49,554 bases of DNA from Clostridia bacterium. Its GTDB lineage: Bacteria; Bacillota; Clostridia; Oscillospirales; Acutalibacteraceae. Location of the stretch: contig JAFUPA010000009.1 in the NCBI GenBank assembly GCA_017481575.1, positions 69,058-118,611 on the forward strand, in the 5' to 3' direction. Positions 1-7,715 of the stretch are shown here, one piece after another; the first letter of the stretch is position 1; the number at the start of each line of letters is the position of its first letter. The position numbers and the translations under genes were made by a program. The notes under the pieces were generated by a model. The model was not told the origin of the DNA, made no database searches, and worked only from the letters and a program-made list of their open reading frames with translations.

Positions 1-2
1 AA

Positions 3-188
3 GTAATGTTCAAAATGCCGAACAATACATCCGTAACGGTTTCTAACTTCACAACTGACGAAAACGGCAACAGAGTTTTCACAGGCAACGCTTGGATGAA
101 CGAGGACGGCACAAATGAAATCAAAGTCTACATCAGACGTGACAATGTCTGGAAGCTTGCAGGAACGCTTGAGTATACGGTTGAATAA
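3..188 (+). CDS. C-terminal fragment of an unrecognised protein (5' truncated by window edge)
   Basis: The frame is open to the left edge of the window, so this is the last 60 or so residues of a longer gene. The residues alternate hydrophobic and polar amino acids (for example TVSNFTTDENGNRVFTGNAW), which suggests a beta-rich or beta-sandwich end of a secreted or surface protein. An internal ATG exists at position 6, but nothing shows that it is a start. The gene is followed by a short palindrome and a strong terminator. No family could be assigned from this piece. Confidence 0.5.
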   Translation, partial: VMFKMPNNTSVTVSNFTTDENGNRVFTGNAWMNEDGTNEIKVYIRRDNVWKLAGTLEYTVE

Positions 189-202
189 GATACATTATGT
201 AG

Positions 203-222
203 GGAACGCATTGATGCGTTCC
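203..222. repeat. Short REP-like palindrome (8-bp stem, TTGA loop)
   Basis: GGAACGCA at 203-210 pairs perfectly with TGCGTTCC at 215-222. It is preceded by TGTAG and followed by GAAT. Palindromes of this GTAGGGAACG...CGTTCC kind are familiar as dispersed intergenic repeats in Clostridia. The repeat nature cannot be shown here because only one copy is in the window. Confidence 0.4.
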
Positions 223-252
223 GAATAGAAAAATTTAAGAATAGCAAAACAC

Positions 253-285
253 AAAAGACCGACAGATTCGCTCTGTCGGTCTTTT
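253..285. terminator. Bidirectional intrinsic terminator
   Basis: A 14-bp perfect stem (253-266 with 272-285) has a 5-nt loop and an A-run on one side and a T-run on the other. It sits between two convergent genes, so it can end transcription of both. Confidence 0.9.
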
Positions 286-297
286 CGCAATTGTTAT

Positions 298-1515
298 TTA
301 TTTCTGTTTATATCCGTCAAGGAATTCGCCCATACGTCTCATTGCGGCACGAAGCTCTTCAGCCTCGGGAAGCATTACGATACGGAAGTGGTCAGGCTCT
401 TTCCAGTCAAAGCCGCTGCCGGGAATAAGCAAAATGTTTGTTGCGTGAAGCAAATCCCAAGCAAACTTCTTGTCATCGGTGATGTTGAACTTTTTAACAT
501 CAAGCTTCGGGAAGAGGTAGAAAGCGGCACTGTTTTTAACAAAGCTGATACCGTCAATCTTTTCAAGCTCTGAACAGGTTGCTTCTCTCTGCTCATAGAT
601 ACGGCCGCCCGGTACGATCATTGAACGGGGAGTTTCCATATCTGCCATAGCCGCAGGAATAACAAGCTGTGGAAGTGTGTTTGCACAAAGTCGGAGAGAT
701 GTCATCTGAATAATGCCCTTGCGGTATTCTTCTGTAAGGTTGCGAGGACCGCTCAAAACCATCCAACCGCAACGGAAACCGCATACAAGATGTGACTTTG
801 AAAGTCCGTTCATTGTAACAACAGGGATGTCCGGAGCAAGTGAAGCTGTTGAAATATGCTCAAGACCGTCCATAACAAGTCGGTCATAAATTTCGTCCGA
901 GAAGATGATAAGACCGTTTTCTCTTGCAATCTGAACAATCTGGAGTAAAAGCTCCTTCGGATAAAGTGCACCGGTCGGATTGTTGGGGTTAATAATAACG
1001 ATAGCCTTGGTTTTTGAAGTAACCTTTGAACGGATATCTTCAACATCGGGATACCAGTTGCTCTTCTCGTCGCAAACGTAGAAAACAGGCTTGCCGCTTG
1101 CAAGATAGACTGAATTTCCCCAAAGTGAGTAGCTTGGAGAGGGAACAAGCACCTCGTCACCGTCATTTAAAAGAGGCATTAAAGCAAAGTTTACAACCTC
1201 GCTTACACCGTTACCGATGAAAACATCGTCGGGCACAATGTTCTGAATTCCCTTTGTTTTTTCGTATTCGCAAATGGCTTCTCTTGCGTCAGGCATACCC
1301 TTGAAATCGCAATAAGCAACACCTTTCTGCTCGTTACCCTTTAAAGCATCTTCAAGGCTTTTAGGCAGTTTAAAACCGAATGTAGCAGGGTTACCGGTGT
1401 TAAGTCTTAAAACGTCAATACCTCTCGCACGCATTTCCATTGCTTCGACAAACAAAGGACCTCGGATGTCCGAATGAACATTTTTCATTCTGTCGGCAGT
1501 TTTGATGATATCCAT
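298..1515 (-). CDS. alaA: Pyridoxal-phosphate aminotransferase, AlaA-type (alanine:2-oxoglutarate)
   Basis: This 405-residue fold-type I aminotransferase transfers an amino group between alanine or a related amino acid and 2-oxoglutarate or pyruvate in the cytosol. Visible motifs are NPNNPTG (176-182), the SDEIYD segment around residue 206 that contacts the PLP ring, and the Schiff-base lysine K240 in GLSKSHLVCGFRCGW, with R248 as phosphate contact. The C-terminal DHFRIVMLP carries the substrate-carboxylate arginine. The N-terminus (residues 1-45, with GPLFVEAMEM) and the length match E. coli AlaA/YfbQ. The start ATG follows an AGGAGTG-like site. It is monocistronic, with a promoter upstream and a bidirectional terminator downstream. 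Substrate preference is inferred from the family. Confidence 0.85.
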   Translation of the reverse strand: MDIIKTADRMKNVHSDIRGPLFVEAMEMRARGIDVLRLNTGNPATFGFKLPKSLEDALKGNEQKGVAYCDFKGMPDAREAICEYEKTKGIQNIVPDDVFIGNGVSEVVNFALMPLLNDGDEVLVPSPSYSLWGNSVYLASGKPVFYVCDEKSNWYPDVEDIRSKVTSKTKAIVIINPNNPTGALYPKELLLQIVQIARENGLIIFSDEIYDRLVMDGLEHISTASLAPDIPVVTMNGLSKSHLVCGFRCGWMVLSGPRNLTEEYRKGIIQMTSLRLCANTLPQLVIPAAMADMETPRSMIVPGGRIYEQREATCSELEKIDGISFVKNSAAFYLFPKLDVKKFNITDDKKFAWDLLHATNILLIPGSGFDWKEPDHFRIVMLPEAEELRAAMRRMGEFLDGYKQK

Positions 1516-1545
1516 ATAGTTTCACTCCTTTGAAAATATAACAGA

Positions 1546-1574
1546 ATTATATACTTTAATGCTTTAAATTGCAA
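1546..1574 (-). promoter_or_regulatory. Candidate sigma-A promoter of the aminotransferase gene
   Basis: On the minus strand TTGCAA (1569-1574) is 17 bp from TATAAT (1546-1551). The -10 is perfect and the -35 has 2 mismatches. It lies 31 bp upstream of the start codon. Confidence 0.55.
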
Positions 1575-1600
1575 TAGAATTATAGAAAAAATATAAAAAA

Positions 1601-1625
1601 TTGCCTGCAAAATTTATGCAAGCAA
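1601..1625 (-). terminator. Intrinsic terminator of the methyltransferase/CapA/SGNH operon
   Basis: TTGCCTGCA (1601-1609) pairs with TGCAAGCAA (1617-1625) with one wobble, and is followed on the minus strand by a T-rich run. It lies just after the stop codon of the leftward methyltransferase. Confidence 0.7.
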
Positions 1626-1635
1626 TTATTGAATA

Positions 1636-2343
1636 TTATATACTTTTTTTAGCTACAAAAGTAACCACATCTGTAGAAAGAGCAGAGATAATATTTCCTC
1701 TGGGAATGTCATATTGTTGTTTTACTGTTGTTTCTTTAATAATTTGATAGTCTTTAAAAATGCACCTTAAAACTGTTAACAATTCTTCTGTTGGCAGATT
1801 TACTTCAAATTGCGGTGAGATTGGTGTGCCTGTATCTTTCTCTTTTTCACAAACATTAGAATTTATAATTAAACAAACTATTCCGTTTTGCTCCAAACCG
1901 TTATCTATTTCAGTTAGCTTGTCAATAAAACTATTTTTAGAGTCGATATGTTCCAAGGCTGAAACAGCTATTATTAAATCATAAGTATTTTGTGAAATTT
2001 CAAAATTTTCAATAGGAGAAATTATACCGTTTATATAATTCTCTACCGAATGAAATTTTGCGTTTTCATATAGCTTTTCTATTGCAAAATCCAATATATC
2101 AACGCAGTCAATCCGACAATCTGTGTCTTTGAATGATTTTGCAATCGGTATGCAGTTGCGACCTATGCCGCAACCTAAATCCAACACTCGCAGATTATTC
2201 TTATCAGAAAGCAATGGTATAATATCTGTTACGGTTTTTACGGGCTTTTGAAGCCAACTGCCTTCTTTAAACAATTCAGCACTTGAATATATTTCAATAT
2301 GCGATTGCTTTTCGGCTTCTCTGATTTTTGCTAATTCATTCAT
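1636..2343 (-). CDS. Class I SAM-dependent methyltransferase (small-molecule type)
   Basis: The 235-residue protein has a Rossmann methyltransferase fold. Motif I is VLDLGCGIGRNC near residue 65, followed by an acidic CRIDCVDILDF (motif II) and YDLIIAVSALEHID (motif IV/post-I). The fold resembles UbiE/Methyltransf_11 or Methyltransf_25 enzymes; the substrate cannot be told. The start is taken at the ATG of MNELAK because AGGGTGA lies just upstream of it; a TTG five codons earlier is possible but has no spaced ribosome-binding site. It is the last gene of an operon with the CapA and SGNH genes: the CapA stop is 15 bp before this start. Confidence 0.75.
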   Translation of the reverse strand: MNELAKIREAEKQSHIEIYSSAELFKEGSWLQKPVKTVTDIIPLLSDKNNLRVLDLGCGIGRNCIPIAKSFKDTDCRIDCVDILDFAIEKLYENAKFHSVENYINGIISPIENFEISQNTYDLIIAVSALEHIDSKNSFIDKLTEIDNGLEQNGIVCLIINSNVCEKEKDTGTPISPQFEVNLPTEELLTVLRCIFKDYQIIKETTVKQQYDIPRGNIISALSTDVVTFVAKKSI

Positions 2344-2358
2344 AAATTCACCCTGCAA

Positions 2359-3522
2359 TCACAACTGCTCCAACATATATTCCTTAACGGCATCTAACTT
2401 ACTCTTTTTCCATTCACCCTTATCGGCTTCTTCTGCAAGGGGACAGATAATGAAGAAATCAAGCGTTTCACCGGGTACACGACCTGTTCTCAAAGGGATT
2501 GAGAAATGCTCTTTCCATTTTTCTTCCGTTGCGTCCTTGAATTCAGTTGGGTTAAGGTAAGTCTGCTGTCTTTTTGTGGCGGCAACAAGCACCTTTGCAG
2601 AAAGAGGAGCGAGCAGCTTGTATTCGTCCTCCTGCACGTCTGTGAAAATCCTCGGTAATTCTTCTTTAACAATATGCTCTGTTCCACGTTCAATTCTCAA
2701 ACCCATAGGCTCCCACGTGAATTCGGTTTCGGTAAAATTGATTTTTACAAGCAGACCAAGCTCTGTGTTGAACTGTGAACGCTGATAATCTGTGTCAAAA
2801 ATGAAGTTGCCTAAAGAATAAAAAATAGCCTTGTCGCCGACAGTTTCATAATTCATCGGAACATGGGGATGATGCGACACAACTATATCTGCACCCATTT
2901 CGAGGTATTTGTGGTAACGCTCTCTTGTGTAAGGTGAGGGGAGAGGCGTAAATTCTTCGCCTGCGTGAGCTACAACAACACACCAGCGGCACTTTGCTTT
3001 GATTTCGTTGATTGTGTTCTGAATTGCATCAAGGTCACTCCAGCTGTAACAGCCTGGCTTGTCAATGTCAGCTTTTCTGCAAGCACGCTGATAACCGACG
3101 CCGAACATTCCTATGCCGCCCGCCTCATCAAGAATAACAGGCTTTCTCGCTTCGTCAATATTCATTCCGGCACCGATAGTCTGAACATTGTTTTCCTCTG
3201 CAATTTCAAGTGTGCTTTTAATTCCGTATTCACCTGCGTCCATAATGTGATTGTTGCAGATGTTCCATATGTCTGCTTGCATATTATTAAGCACTTTAAC
3301 TGCGGCAGGGTCAATTGTATGAAGCAACTGCTGAACGCCATCTTTTGTTGTATTTTGCTCAACAGGCGCAACAGGACCTTCAACGTTTGCGATTACATGG
3401 TTAGCACTATGCAAAAAAGAAAGAATTTCCTGTGAGATAAGCTCGTCGTCTTCCCACTTTTTATACATATATCTGTCAAAACCTATATCACCGGTAAAGA
3501 CTAATGAAGTTTTATCTATCAT
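2359..3522 (-). CDS. CapA-family metallophosphatase-like protein
   Basis: This 387-residue protein is of the CapA/PgsA family (calcineurin-like fold). Family members act in poly-gamma-glutamate capsule synthesis or export, or in cell-surface modification. Hallmarks are FTGDIGFDR near the N-terminus, NVEGP (about residue 47), CNNHIMDAGEYG (about 110), VVVAHAGEEF and VVSHHPHVP (about 215), and FYSLGNFIFD (about 235). No signal peptide or membrane anchor is seen at the N-terminus, unlike Bacillus CapA, so the protein may be cytosolic and its role may differ. No capB/capC is nearby, so capsule synthesis is not supported by context. The start overlaps the stop of the SGNH gene by 4 bp, indicating translational coupling. 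Confidence 0.8.
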   Translation of the reverse strand: MIDKTSLVFTGDIGFDRYMYKKWEDDELISQEILSFLHSANHVIANVEGPVAPVEQNTTKDGVQQLLHTIDPAAVKVLNNMQADIWNICNNHIMDAGEYGIKSTLEIAEENNVQTIGAGMNIDEARKPVILDEAGGIGMFGVGYQRACRKADIDKPGCYSWSDLDAIQNTINEIKAKCRWCVVVAHAGEEFTPLPSPYTRERYHKYLEMGADIVVSHHPHVPMNYETVGDKAIFYSLGNFIFDTDYQRSQFNTELGLLVKINFTETEFTWEPMGLRIERGTEHIVKEELPRIFTDVQEDEYKLLAPLSAKVLVAATKRQQTYLNPTEFKDATEEKWKEHFSIPLRTGRVPGETLDFFIICPLAEEADKGEWKKSKLDAVKEYMLEQL

Positions 3523-4148
3523 AATAACACCTCAACTGCTTTTGAAAGCTCTTCTTTGATTATCTGATGTCCTGCGGCTGTAGGATGTATTCCGTCGACA
3601 CTCCAGTATCTTGTGTTACCGTCGGCTGAGACCTCATCAAAAATGGTTTGCAAAGCTACAAATTTAAGTCCATATTTTTCAGCAACACGTTTTGAGACTT
3701 CGGCCTGTTTTTCTACCTCACCGCTGAATTCGTCCCAACGTTCGGTTGTATGCAAACCTTTCAAAACAAAAGGCTCGAGGATTATTATTTTGATTTCAGG
3801 AAGAGCCTCTTTGACTTCCTCAATGAGCATACAATATATTTTTTTAAACTTATCGGGCAGAACACCACAGCCTTGTGTAAGCTCATGCGAAACGTCGTTA
3901 ACACCAATCAGAATTGACATATAGTCCGGCTTGAGGTTGATGATATCCTCTTTAATTCTTGCGTAAATATCAGTAATTCTGTCACCGTTTTTTCCACGGT
4001 TTATAAATTTGAACTCGCCCTTATGTTTTCTTGAAAAATCGGAAGCAAATAAAAGTGCATAACCGCAACCAAGACCGAAATTGTCCTCGTTTTCGTCATC
4101 TCTGTTTGCGTCTGTTATTGAATCTCCCTGAAATAAAAACGTTTTCAT
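3519..4148 (-). CDS. SGNH/GDSL-family hydrolase (esterase/lipase or deacetylase type)
   Basis: The 209-residue single-domain hydrolase carries all four SGNH blocks. Block I is FQGDSITD (nucleophile Ser about residue 10), block II is NRGKNGDR (Gly), block III is IGVNDVSHE (Asn), and block V is DGIHPTAAGH (Asp and His). Such enzymes remove acyl groups from carbohydrates, lipids or cell-wall polymers. No signal peptide is seen. It is the first gene of the leftward operon SGNH-CapA-methyltransferase, with a GAGGTG-like ribosome-binding site. The context suggests modification of a surface or storage polymer, but the substrate is unknown. Confidence 0.85.
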   Translation of the reverse strand: MKTFLFQGDSITDANRDDENEDNFGLGCGYALLFASDFSRKHKGEFKFINRGKNGDRITDIYARIKEDIINLKPDYMSILIGVNDVSHELTQGCGVLPDKFKKIYCMLIEEVKEALPEIKIIILEPFVLKGLHTTERWDEFSGEVEKQAEVSKRVAEKYGLKFVALQTIFDEVSADGNTRYWSVDGIHPTAAGHQIIKEELSKAVEVLL

Positions 4149-4207
4149 ATTTACACCTCGTTTCTTTAATTATATCATATCTTTCAAAACAATCTACTAA
4201 AAAAGAA

Positions 4208-4235
4208 AAAATCCTGCACTATTGCGCAGGATTTT
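4208..4235 (-). terminator. Intrinsic terminator of the leftward tRNA-Leu gene
   Basis: AAAATCCTGC (4208-4217) and GCAGGATTTT (4226-4235) form a 10-bp stem with an 8-nt loop. It abuts the 3' CCA end of the tRNA, so the tRNA is its own transcription unit. Confidence 0.85.
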
Positions 4236-4319
4236 TGGTGCGAGAGACGGGACTTGAACCCGTACGGGATTACCACACGCCCCTCAAACGTGCGCGTCTG
4301 CCGATTCCGCCACTCTCGC
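4236..4319 (-). tRNA. tRNA-Leu (anticodon GAG), copy 1
   Basis: Read on the minus strand, the 84-nt sequence folds as a class II tRNA. It has a 7-bp acceptor GCGAGAG/CTCTCGC, a D arm containing AATCGGCAGA, an anticodon stem CACGT/GCGTG with loop TTGAGGG (anticodon GAG, reading CUC/CUU), a long variable arm, a T arm ACGGG-TTCAAGT-CCCGT, discriminator A and an encoded CCA. It is identical to the copy at 13,074-13,157, which lies in the opposite orientation. Confidence 0.95.
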
Positions 4320-4352
4320 ATATTCGGTTTTTGTCCTCAACGAACGAGTGAA

Positions 4353-4381
4353 ATTATAGCAAAAACCAAATTATATGTCAA
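4353..4381 (-). promoter_or_regulatory. Consensus sigma-A promoter of tRNA-Leu copy 1
   Basis: On the minus strand a perfect TTGACA (4376-4381) is 17 bp from a perfect TATAAT (4353-4358), about 34 bp before the tRNA 5' end. Such consensus promoters are typical of stable RNA genes. Confidence 0.85.
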
Positions 4382-4399
4382 GCCTTTTTTGAAAAGTTT

Positions 4400-5734
4400 T
4401 TAGTTATTTTTTAACTTTTTTGCCTCATCAAGCAGAATATCTTTTTTGTTTGGTATTTTTTCGTCAAGCACAAGTTCCAAAAGCCGGTTTAGTGTTGTTC
4501 CGATTTCCTTTCCGTTATATCCCAAAGATTTAATGTCATCACCGCTGACTGCAAGGTCAGCAAGGGTAAGACAAAGTGCACTAGCTTCAATTTCTTCAAT
4601 TTGTTTTTCGGCAAATTCATATGAAGCGATGTCTTTGTCATAATGCTCGGGGTTTTTGCCTGCCGCATCTCCACGCATAAGCTCAAGTGTAAGTTTAACA
4701 ATATTGACAGAATGTTTTGAACAAAGTCTGATAAGCTTCTTTTTTCTTCCGTCAGGTCTGGTATCGTGCAGTTTAATTATTTTACTTATTATATCTATAT
4801 CTGCATTTGAAAAACGCAGTCTTTTCAAGATTTCAACAGCCATTTCTGCACTTAATTCGGGGTGCCCCTTGAAGTGAGCAATACCTTTATCGTCAAGATA
4901 AAACTTTTGAGGTTTACCTACGTCATGTAAAAGAGCGGCGACCTTCAATTCGGGGGTGTTTTTGACTCCTGCAACAGCCTTTACTGTATGTGTCCATATA
5001 TCATAGATATGGTAAGGCGTTTTTTGAGGAAATGCGTCCAAAGCTTTAAGTTCGGGGATAATTGTGAAAATAACATCCTTGAACTCAACCAGTATTCGTT
5101 CAACCCCTCGGCCTCGCAAGAGTTTTATCAGCTCAACTCTAATGCGCTCGTTTGCAATGCTATTTAAAAGAAATGAGTTTCTTTTAATACTATCTGCTGT
5201 GTTGCTGTCAATATCAAAATTGAGTACGGAAGCAAACCTTAACGCACGGATGATTCTCAAAGCATCTTCGTTAAAGCGCTTGTCAGGCTCACCGACACAA
5301 CGGATAATACCTTTTTGAATATCCTCTTTACCGCCAAAAGGATCGATTAGTCCGTTTTTGTGGTTGTAAGCCATAGCGTTTACCGTAAAGTCACGGCGGC
5401 TGAGGTCTTTAATAATGTCAGAGGTGAATTCAACGCTGTCGGGTCTTCTGCTGTCGTGGTATTCACCGTCAATGCGCATAGTGGTAATTTCAATATGTTG
5501 TCCGTCGATAATTACAGTAACCGTTCCGTGTTTCAGCCCTGTCGGAATTACTCGGAAATCTTTAAAAACTTCTATAGTTTCTTCTGGTGTGGAAGAGGTT
5601 GTCATGTCCCAATCGTCAGGTTCTTTTGCCATAATTGTATCTCTTATGCAACCGCCGACGGCAAAAGCCTCAAAGCCGCTTTCTTCAAGCAGCCTTAATG
5701 CTTTGCTGATATATTCGGGACATTTGATAACCAT
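4400..5734 (-). CDS. cca: CCA tRNA nucleotidyltransferase with HD domain
   Basis: This class II nucleotidyltransferase adds or repairs the 3' CCA of tRNAs. The head domain shows FAVGGCIRD (residues 24-32) and the metal-binding DWDMTTS (41-47). The RRDFTVNAMAYN segment near residue 105 and the neck EDALRIIRALRFASVLNF near 155 are typical of the family. A C-terminal HD domain (LLHDVGKP and HFKGHPELS, about 258-285) is present. The start is placed at the ATG of MVIKCPEY because AGGAGTGA lies 4 bp before it; the frame is open further upstream but without a ribosome-binding site. It neighbours a tRNA-Leu that already encodes CCA, so a repair role is as likely as synthesis for that tRNA. Confidence 0.9.
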   Translation of the reverse strand: MVIKCPEYISKALRLLEESGFEAFAVGGCIRDTIMAKEPDDWDMTTSSTPEETIEVFKDFRVIPTGLKHGTVTVIIDGQHIEITTMRIDGEYHDSRRPDSVEFTSDIIKDLSRRDFTVNAMAYNHKNGLIDPFGGKEDIQKGIIRCVGEPDKRFNEDALRIIRALRFASVLNFDIDSNTADSIKRNSFLLNSIANERIRVELIKLLRGRGVERILVEFKDVIFTIIPELKALDAFPQKTPYHIYDIWTHTVKAVAGVKNTPELKVAALLHDVGKPQKFYLDDKGIAHFKGHPELSAEMAVEILKRLRFSNADIDIISKIIKLHDTRPDGRKKKLIRLCSKHSVNIVKLTLELMRGDAAGKNPEHYDKDIASYEFAEKQIEEIEASALCLTLADLAVSGDDIKSLGYNGKEIGTTLNRLLELVLDEKIPNKKDILLDEAKKLKNN

Positions 5735-5750
5735 TTTATCACTCCTGACC

Positions 5751-5779
5751 TTTACAATATTAACATTTTCAAGTATAAT
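5751..5779 (+). promoter_or_regulatory. Candidate sigma-A promoter of the ArsC/Spx-like gene
   Basis: TTTACA (5751-5756) is 17 bp from a perfect TATAAT (5774-5779), in the divergent region between cca and the next rightward gene. Confidence 0.65.
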
Positions 5780-5808
5780 TATCAAGACTAAAAACAAAAG
5801 GTGATGTA

Positions 5809-6150
5809 ATGAATATTCAGATTTACGGCAAAGCAAAGTGCTTTGATACAAAGAAAGCGGAAAGATATTTTAAGGAACGTCGCATAAAATATCAGTTTGT
5901 GGATCTTGTTAAATACGGAATGAGTGAAGGGGAGTACCGTAACATTAAAAATGCAGTCGGTGGTATGGATGAGCTTATTGATGAGAAATCAAAGGCTTAT
6001 GAGGATTGTTTTATAAAATACCTTGCGAGTAAAGAAGCTATCGAGGAGAAGCTTCTCGAGAATCAATCTCTTTTTAAAACCCCGATTGTCCGTAACGGCA
6101 AAAAAGCTACTGTAGGTTATAAACCCGAAATTTGGAAAGATTGGGAATAA
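5809..6150 (+). CDS. ArsC/Spx-family thioredoxin-fold protein
   Basis: The 113-residue protein has the ArsC-family layout. An N-terminal beta strand leads to IYGKAKCFDTKKAERYF with a single active-site-position cysteine at residue 11, then RRIKYQFVDLVKYGMS. The C-terminal part is LLENQSLFKTPIVRNGKKATVGY, the cis-Pro thioredoxin-fold segment that matches LL..P.L...PI in arsenate reductases. Only one cysteine is at the redox loop (no CxxC), so it is either a glutaredoxin-dependent reductase or a Spx/YfjU-like protein. The ribosome-binding site AAGGTGATG precedes the ATG. No ars genes are nearby, so arsenate reduction is not supported by context. Confidence 0.8.
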   Translation: MNIQIYGKAKCFDTKKAERYFKERRIKYQFVDLVKYGMSEGEYRNIKNAVGGMDELIDEKSKAYEDCFIKYLASKEAIEEKLLENQSLFKTPIVRNGKKATVGYKPEIWKDWE

Positions 6151-6182
6151 AATAAGAATGATTAAAAGAATTTAAAAAACGA

Positions 6183-6211
6183 TTGAAATATACCTTGCGT
6201 TATGGTATTAT
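6183..6211 (+). promoter_or_regulatory. Candidate sigma-A promoter
   Basis: TTGAAA (6183-6188) is 17 bp from TATTAT (6206-6211). It is followed by a GGAG ribosome-binding site and the start codon at 6247. Confidence 0.6.
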
Positions 6212-6246
6212 ATTGTCGTTAATTTAAAATATAAGGAGATTTTATA

Positions 6247-6594
6247 ATGAAAAACACAGTTATATCTTGCATCGTTGCAATTCTTTGCGTCGTTGCTCTT
6301 TGCGTTACTTACGCTGTTTGCACACCCTCAACACAGCCTGCAGAGTTTGCAGATTACCTCACAGAGGAAGAAGCTGCTGATTACATCGGTGTTTCCGATG
6401 AAGTAATGGTTATGATTCGTGAAAAGCTCGGACTTTTCAAGGGCGCATTTATGACCTATACATATACAGATGCAAGCGGTAAAGAAGTAACAGACATCGT
6501 TTACAACAAAGCAGCTCTCGACGAAGCTGTTGAAAAGATGATGAGCGAGCACAGCGGTCTCAACTTCAAATACCTTCAGGATCAGGCACAGTAA
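6247..6594 (+). CDS. Membrane-anchored or secreted small protein with a helix-turn-helix-like domain
   Basis: I do not recognise a named family. Residues 4-25 (VISCIVAILCVVALCVTYAV) form one hydrophobic segment after MKNT, either an uncleaved anchor or a signal peptide; a cysteine follows at residue 26 but no clear lipobox. The remaining part begins LTEEEAADYIGVSDEVMVMIRE, which looks like the excisionase/HTH_17 type of winged helix, and ends with YNKAALDEAVEKMM. With one N-terminal lysine the predicted topology would put this domain outside the membrane, which is odd for a DNA-binding fold. It has its own promoter and terminator. Confidence 0.7.
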   Translation: MKNTVISCIVAILCVVALCVTYAVCTPSTQPAEFADYLTEEEAADYIGVSDEVMVMIREKLGLFKGAFMTYTYTDASGKEVTDIVYNKAALDEAVEKMMSEHSGLNFKYLQDQAQ

Positions 6595-6601
6595 ATAATT
6601 T

Positions 6602-6629
6602 AAGCACAGATTAGCTTCTGTGCTTTATT
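6602..6629 (+). terminator. Intrinsic terminator
   Basis: AAGCACAGA (6602-6610) pairs with TCTGTGCTT (6617-6625), then TATTTTT. It separates the small membrane protein gene from the next gene, which starts 17 bp later. Confidence 0.7.
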
Positions 6630-6645
6630 TTTAGGTGGTAAATTT

Positions 6646-6951
6646 ATGATTATTAAAGATGAAAACGACGGAGCACTTTCAGTAGAAAGTCTTTCGGATA
6701 TCACAAAAGAGATTAATGAAATCGAAGCAATTTTCAGCAAAGCAATTGCCAACAAAAAGAAGGGCGGCTCAATGCCTCAAGAGGAAAAGGATGAGCTAAA
6801 AGCCCGAATGGAAGACCTCAATGCAGTTATGTCTACTGTCGGCAAGGAAATGCAGGAAAAGGCAAAGCCTATGGAGTTGATTTCATTCATCAAGGCACTT
6901 GCAAAGCTAAAAAAAGTTGCAGAAGCCGGTAAGAGTGAGCTTAAAGAATGA
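6646..6951 (+). CDS. Small alpha-helical protein of unknown function
   Basis: A 101-residue charged protein with no signal peptide or membrane segment. Residues 15-100 are predicted helical with heptad-like spacing (ITKEINEIEAIFSKAIANKK; LKARMEDLNAVMSTVGKEMQ), suggesting a coiled coil or helical bundle. The start has an AGGTGG ribosome-binding site. Its stop overlaps the start of the RluA-type gene by 4 bp (ATGA), so the two are translationally coupled. No function can be assigned. Confidence 0.65.
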   Translation: MIIKDENDGALSVESLSDITKEINEIEAIFSKAIANKKKGGSMPQEEKDELKARMEDLNAVMSTVGKEMQEKAKPMELISFIKALAKLKKVAEAGKSELKE

Positions 6952-7586
6952 TTGAGATACTTTTTGAAAACGACGATCTTGTCGTTTGTATTAAGCCTGT
7001 GGGTGTAAATTCACAGAATGACAAGTCGGAGGATATGGTTAAGTTGCTGTCTTTGCAGATAAACACACAGATTTTTCCTGTCCACCGTTTGGATACGGCT
7101 GTAGGCGGAATAATGGTTTTTGCTAAGAATTCTAAAACAGCCGCAATTTTGTCAAAGCAGATTTCTGACGGCACATTCAAAAAGAAATATCTTGCAGTAG
7201 TTACCGGTACACCGCTAAAAGAGTGTGACGTGCTTGAAGACTTACTTTTTAAGGATTCTTCAAAAAACAAGAGCTTTGTTGTCAAGCGTGAGCGCAGGGG
7301 AGTAAAAAAAGCCTCATTGCAGTACGAAACGCTTTCATCTGTTTCAGGCTTTTCGCTTGTTAAGATTTTGCTGCATACGGGCAGAACACATCAGATAAGG
7401 GTTCAGTTTGCTTCACGCAAAATGCCTCTTGTAGGTGACGGCAAATACGGCAGTCGTGATAATCGCTGTACAGTTGCCTTGTGGTCGCACAAGATTTCAT
7501 TTATGTATAAAGGTAACGAAGTATCTTTTTTGTCAAATCCGGACTTTAATAAATATCCTTGGGAATATTTTAATGGTAAAATGTAA
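6948..7586 (+). CDS. RluA-family RNA pseudouridine synthase
   Basis: This 212-residue synthase isomerises uridine to pseudouridine in rRNA or tRNA. It has the RluA/RsuA catalytic motif VHRLDTAVGGIMVFAK with the catalytic Asp in HRLD (about residue 48). Further motifs are KKKYLAVVTG (motif IIa-like), LLHTGRTHQIRVQFA (about residue 141) and PLVGDGKYG. No S4 RNA-binding domain precedes the catalytic domain, so it resembles the short TruC/YqcB or RluA branch. It is coupled to the small helical protein gene and followed by a strong terminator. The target nucleotide is not predictable from the sequence alone. Confidence 0.85.
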   Translation: MIEILFENDDLVVCIKPVGVNSQNDKSEDMVKLLSLQINTQIFPVHRLDTAVGGIMVFAKNSKTAAILSKQISDGTFKKKYLAVVTGTPLKECDVLEDLLFKDSSKNKSFVVKRERRGVKKASLQYETLSSVSGFSLVKILLHTGRTHQIRVQFASRKMPLVGDGKYGSRDNRCTVALWSHKISFMYKGNEVSFLSNPDFNKYPWEYFNGKM

Positions 7587-7593
7587 TTATCAC

Positions 7594-7632
7594 AAAAAAT
7601 GGTGTTAAAAACTACTTTTTAACGCCATTTTT
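7594..7632 (+). terminator. Intrinsic terminator
   Basis: AAAAATGGTGTTAAAAA (7595-7611) pairs with TTTTTAACGCCATTTTT (7616-7632) around a CTAC loop, with one wobble. It is symmetric, so it may work on both strands. Confidence 0.8.
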
Positions 7633-7657
7633 ACTTTCATTTTATACTATTTGTCTA

Positions 7658-7686
7658 TTGAATTACAAAATTCGATATGATATAAT
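7658..7686 (+). promoter_or_regulatory. Candidate sigma-A promoter of the acyltransferase/ACP operon
   Basis: TTGAAT (7658-7663) is 17 bp from a perfect TATAAT (7681-7686), upstream of a GGAGGTG ribosome-binding site. Confidence 0.7.
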
Positions 7687-7715
7687 CTAAAAAATTAAAA
7701 TGGAGGTGTATGTGG

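Noticed and set aside
4031-4351. Plus-strand frame of 106 codons over tRNA-Leu copy 1
   Set aside because: It is the antisense of the tRNA and of the SGNH gene start; no ribosome-binding site.
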